From: Epiperipatus broadwayi
Taxonomy: Eukaryota; Onychophora; Udeonychophora; Euonychophora; Peripatidae
Direction: 5' to 3'
NCBI GenBank assembly: GCA_028023455.1
Contig: JAQFVV010000020.1
Coordinates: 8,539,092-8,603,091 of the forward strand
Length of the DNA stretch: 64,000 nucleotides
How positions within the stretch are numbered: position 1 is the first letter of the stretch; every line of letters starts with the position of its first letter. The notes beneath the pieces were generated by a model, which had not been told where the DNA came from, made no database searches, and was given only the letters and a program-made list of their open reading frames with translations. Position numbers and translations under genes: made by a program. Below are positions 60,613-64,000 of the stretch, piece by piece.

Positions 60613-62482
60613 ACTCAAGTTTATGTCCATATAAAGCTATGTGGAGCATTAAACATTTTCCAATTCTTTTTCCTAATTCCAAATATAATGACACTCAAAA
60701 TATAAATAAAACCCCATAGAATCATTTATTGTATGGAACTTCATAAGAGGAAATTAATTTTGATTTAGACTTCAATCCATTACTACATTTAAATGGGATC
60801 ATATATTTTTCTTATTAATTTATTGCCAGCCTGACCAAATGGTAATCTAACATTGGGGTTGATTTTAATATTTTTAGATTCAAGAGTACTTAATTGAAAG
60901 TATTCCTTTAACTACTAGACTATTTTTTCAAACGTTAGTATCAATAGAAATTTACTATACATATCTATGATGGTCCTCCTGATTTTTCTATTTTTTTAAG
61001 GGCAAAGTGAATTTTCAGTTTCCAAACATTTGGATGACCACAACAGATTAAATTATAAGAGTATGTGAGGAGCTTCTTTAAATTTTCTTCCTTTTACTTT
61101 TCCTCTCTAGACAAAAATATTGAATAGAAAAGATGAAGTAAAAGAAATAAATAAATAAATAAAAAAGATGTTTGTGTGAAAATGGCAAGGTATTCAAATA
61201 TATAGTAAATTATGGATGTAAATTAATTAGTAATTTGAATCTGCTTTAAATAAATAAAGTGAAATCCACTGTCAATGTGTATTGATGTGCAGCAACCAAT
61301 GAGACCAGTTTTTCAGGCTTAAAGAAAACAATAGCAAATCTGTTCAAGCTAATATTTCAGTAATTTTTGGATAGAAATTCTTCAATCTGGTGGGGGGGGG
61401 GTTCTATTTGATGTATTTTCACCAATTTCTGTTTTTGTAATTCGAATTTTATAGCATTTTCTTCCAATTTTTTTTAAAATTTGTATTTCAGAAGGATTTG
61501 TTCCATTTACTTTGCCTTAGGCATTTTAATTTGTCGATTTCAGTGATTTTTGGATAGAAATTTATCACTTGCAGGCTTCCTGGGGGTTCTTGATGGTACT
61601 GCAGTGTAACAGTAAGAATTGTCCCTCCATGTACCAAAATCTAGAACACAGGCAAAATACACTAAAGCTGATCAAGTAAGGATACTGGGATCCAGAATCT
61701 GACCAACATTCAATCCTTTCACCTCTGCTCAACGATCTAATACCCTACAGATGACACTTCTCAACTTACAGAGACATTCAATTTAACCTCGGTCTGGCAG
61801 TCACTCAGCGTATAACAAAAGACTCGTAAATTAACTAATTGAGCACTGATTTGGTCAGATATACACACATAAGACTAAGTGGTTAATTAAAATATCAATG
61901 ATTGCTTATGAAATTTAATAAAATAATCTACCTATAGATATAATGATGTATGTGCAATTAAATCTAGAGTTGGATAAAATGAACTCACGGACAATAAAAT
62001 ATGGAAACAAGTTATAATTTTAAATATGATTAATTTAATAAAACAATAACAAATAATAAATCAAAACATACAAAATTATATGATGGAAACATGAGATATT
62101 ATGCTCGCAGGCGTTATCTAACTAATGAGGTTAATGTTACATATCTCATTAGAAGTGTTTAATAAAGTGTAGGGTGGTATTGGAGTTTATGCCTATATTA
62201 ATATGCCAAATTTCTAGCTCTCATGTGGTCTGCTAGATCATACGGAACTTTATAGCCAAAGTTATATAACTAACTATAATAGCGCTCCTATGGCATCTAT
62301 CTATACAAAGTTAAATCGAGCATGTAATTAGGCTCAGAGATACACAGGTTAGCGTGTTAACCTAGATTAGGACACACACTAATACCAGATAAGCATTTGA
62401 TATAAAAGGAAAGAAAACTGGTTTATAATAGGTTTACCTATATACTCTATGGCACATATTAAAATATTAATAAAGCTCAAAG
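60613..62482. other. Unassigned sequence
   Basis: From about 61555 to the window end the sequence is less repetitive, and a TGTAACAG at 61605 recalls the gypsy LTR start, but nothing else matches (see rejected). Confidence 0.25.
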
Positions 62483-62731
62483 GTGGGAATGGGTCATTAT
62501 TCATGGGATTCAGTCTCCAAAGACTCAGTTTATAAAACTGCTCAACTTGCTATGAATAAGAACATTAGTAGTTCAGGGAGTCAGATAAGCATTATGAATA
62601 ATCTAGGTCCTTGTGGCCTAATTCTAAAAGTGTGTGCTTTACCCAAACAAAAGTGGATGAGTGTGGCCTCCACCAGCACTTCATCAAGAATCATGCAGCA
62701 AGCTGGTAAGTGTTCATTGTGTACTTTGTAA
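62483..62731 (+). CDS. Candidate ORF or 5' exon, 82 aa, unknown
   Basis: An open frame of balanced composition (MGMGHYSWDSVSKDS, later GPCGLILKVCALPKQKWMSV) encodes 82 residues, with four cysteines, no signal peptide and no family I know. A strong donor-like CTG/GTAAGT occurs at about 62707, which would make it an exon of about 75 codons. It lies in an unassigned region that might belong to a larger mobile element running off the window. Confidence 0.2.
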   Translation: MGMGHYSWDSVSKDSVYKTAQLAMNKNISSSGSQISIMNNLGPCGLILKVCALPKQKWMSVASTSTSSRIMQQAGKCSLCTL

Positions 62732-63390
62732 GGATACATCCGCAACTTATATAAATATATAACGCAAATACGTAAACATATTATCATGCCTTAAAATTAG
62801 ATAGTGTCTATTTGCATATCTATACAATCCAGTTCTCAAATTTAGTATTTCAAATATACTATTTAGGAACAAAATTAATTAGTAACCTAGTTTAATATTA
62901 TCACCTGCATCTCAACATATATAAATCTAAGGAGAACAAAGCATATGTGCGGGGTAATTATGAATAAAACGTTAAAATATGCTTGGAGGATATTTCTGTG
63001 GCTAGTTCCTATGATGTGTGAGTTACATATATAAATAGCTATAATTCATAACTAGAATTAAGTAAACTGCAATCTTAACTAGATAATGACTGATTATTAG
63101 AATATTAATATCCAAAAATTAATCAGTAAAATAATAATGTGATCTCGAAACAGCGAATGAAAAAGAAAATTAATAATTCAATTATTTAATATTTATTATA
63201 ATGAAGATTTGAAATTATCTTCACAGATCAATAAGCTAAAATTATATATATAAATACTTGAAGTTTCGAATCATTTGGCATATTAAATACATATAATATT
63301 AAAATGATAAAATCATAGAATAAATCGAATAGTTTTAGAAATAGGCATAAAGGACTGCAGAAAATTATACATTTAATTTAAAATAGATTA

Positions 63391-63455
63391 TTAGAGTTTT
63401 ACAATTTAAAAGAGAATTCAAGTTTTACATTTTAAAAGAGAATTCAAGTTTTACA
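63391..63455. repeat. Small tandem repeat, about 28 bp
   Basis: AGTTTTACATTTTAAAAGAG followed by AATTCA occurs about two and a half times. Confidence 0.8.
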
Positions 63456-64000
63456 TTCAGGCAAGATTTAGCATTTAACGTTTTTCTTTGTAGATTTTAG
63501 TAAAGGTGTTTGGGAAAGGCAGATTTAATAAATAGCAAGCTTTTAAAAGAAAGAATCGAAAGTCACAGTCTATAAACAGAGCTCTGAGAGAAAATTTACA
63601 ATTCAGTTGTTTTCATTGCAGTTAATTCTGGAACACTTGGGAGGATATTAGTTGACACTTTTGACAATGATTTAAAATGAATAGAGATTTTCTATGGGCT
63701 ACTCTGCTGGTGTATGGCCTTAGGTTTCATCGAACCAAAGTTCTCCATCCCTGGTCAAGGAGAGGGGTAAGTTATTGCCATTCTACTTGACCATTTTGAA
63801 GATAAAATGGGCATAGGTTCTGCTTACAACTCACTTATTATTTATATGATCGATTACTTGGCAACAAAACTTTAAGTATTTATACTTTTCAAACTCTGGC
63901 CACCTGTTTAATTTTATGAGCTTGTCTGTAGCTGAAAAGTCTATTTATTTATTTTAGCAAAACATATTTAATAGTTACAACCAGTAAAAAAACCCATTTA

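Noticed and set aside
61605-64000. Start of a second gypsy-type LTR (TGTAACAG at 61605)
   Set aside because: Only eight bases match; no LTR end, primer site or coding region is visible before the window ends.

Overview
The window is strongly AT-rich, repeat-dense eukaryotic DNA. It has no operon-like gene packing, no rRNA and no convincing functional tRNA gene. LINE fragments, a Ty3/gypsy retrotransposon, tRNA-derived SINEs, many palindromic elements and TA/GATA microsatellites point to an intergenic or intronic stretch of an invertebrate animal genome. The lineage cannot be fixed from the sequence. No host gene can be called with confidence. A few short protein-like open frames (12285, 16177, 20755, 22106, 44333, 62483) are listed as weak candidates.

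Layout. A LINE 3' end lies at 1296-2410, a second, longer LINE fragment at 9740-11572 (+), and a close relative of the second at 50644-51430 (-). The centrepiece is a complete but decayed Ty3/gypsy element at 33151-41331, with about 2-kb LTRs, a 4-bp target duplication and broken gag-pol. Short tRNA-headed SINEs lie at 18785, 28385 (-), 49725 and 53308, and a different tRNA-like head lies at 24785 (-). Tandem repeats include a 42-bp minisatellite (5527), two adjacent unrelated arrays of about 170 and 130 bp (14784-15850), a 255-bp GATA/GGGA tract (18339), and 89-bp and 134-bp duplications (30006, 32501).

The most interesting content is a set of palindromic (foldback) elements, called here families A-F. 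They are unrelated in sequence but share one layout: a long inverted-repeat core, an unpaired tail of about 37-57 nt at one end only, and flanking direct repeats of 11-15 bp, most often exactly 13. Perfect 13-bp duplications can be read directly at 4295/4453, 18035/18293, 26012/26220, 46351/46547, 52474/52700 and 56910/57475. A 14-bp one lies at 48431/48946 and a 15-bp one at 9276/9646. No familiar cut-and-paste superfamily has this signature. The variable length near 13 and the one-sided conserved tail resemble target-primed retroposition of a hairpin RNA. They could also come from an undescribed DNA transposon with a 13-bp staggered cut. No enzyme source was identified in the window.

The rest is AT-rich single-copy sequence. 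Several patches (for example 44333-44650, 53870-54250, 55360-55550) have the homeobox/SOX-site-rich look of conserved non-coding elements, but this cannot be tested without other genomes.
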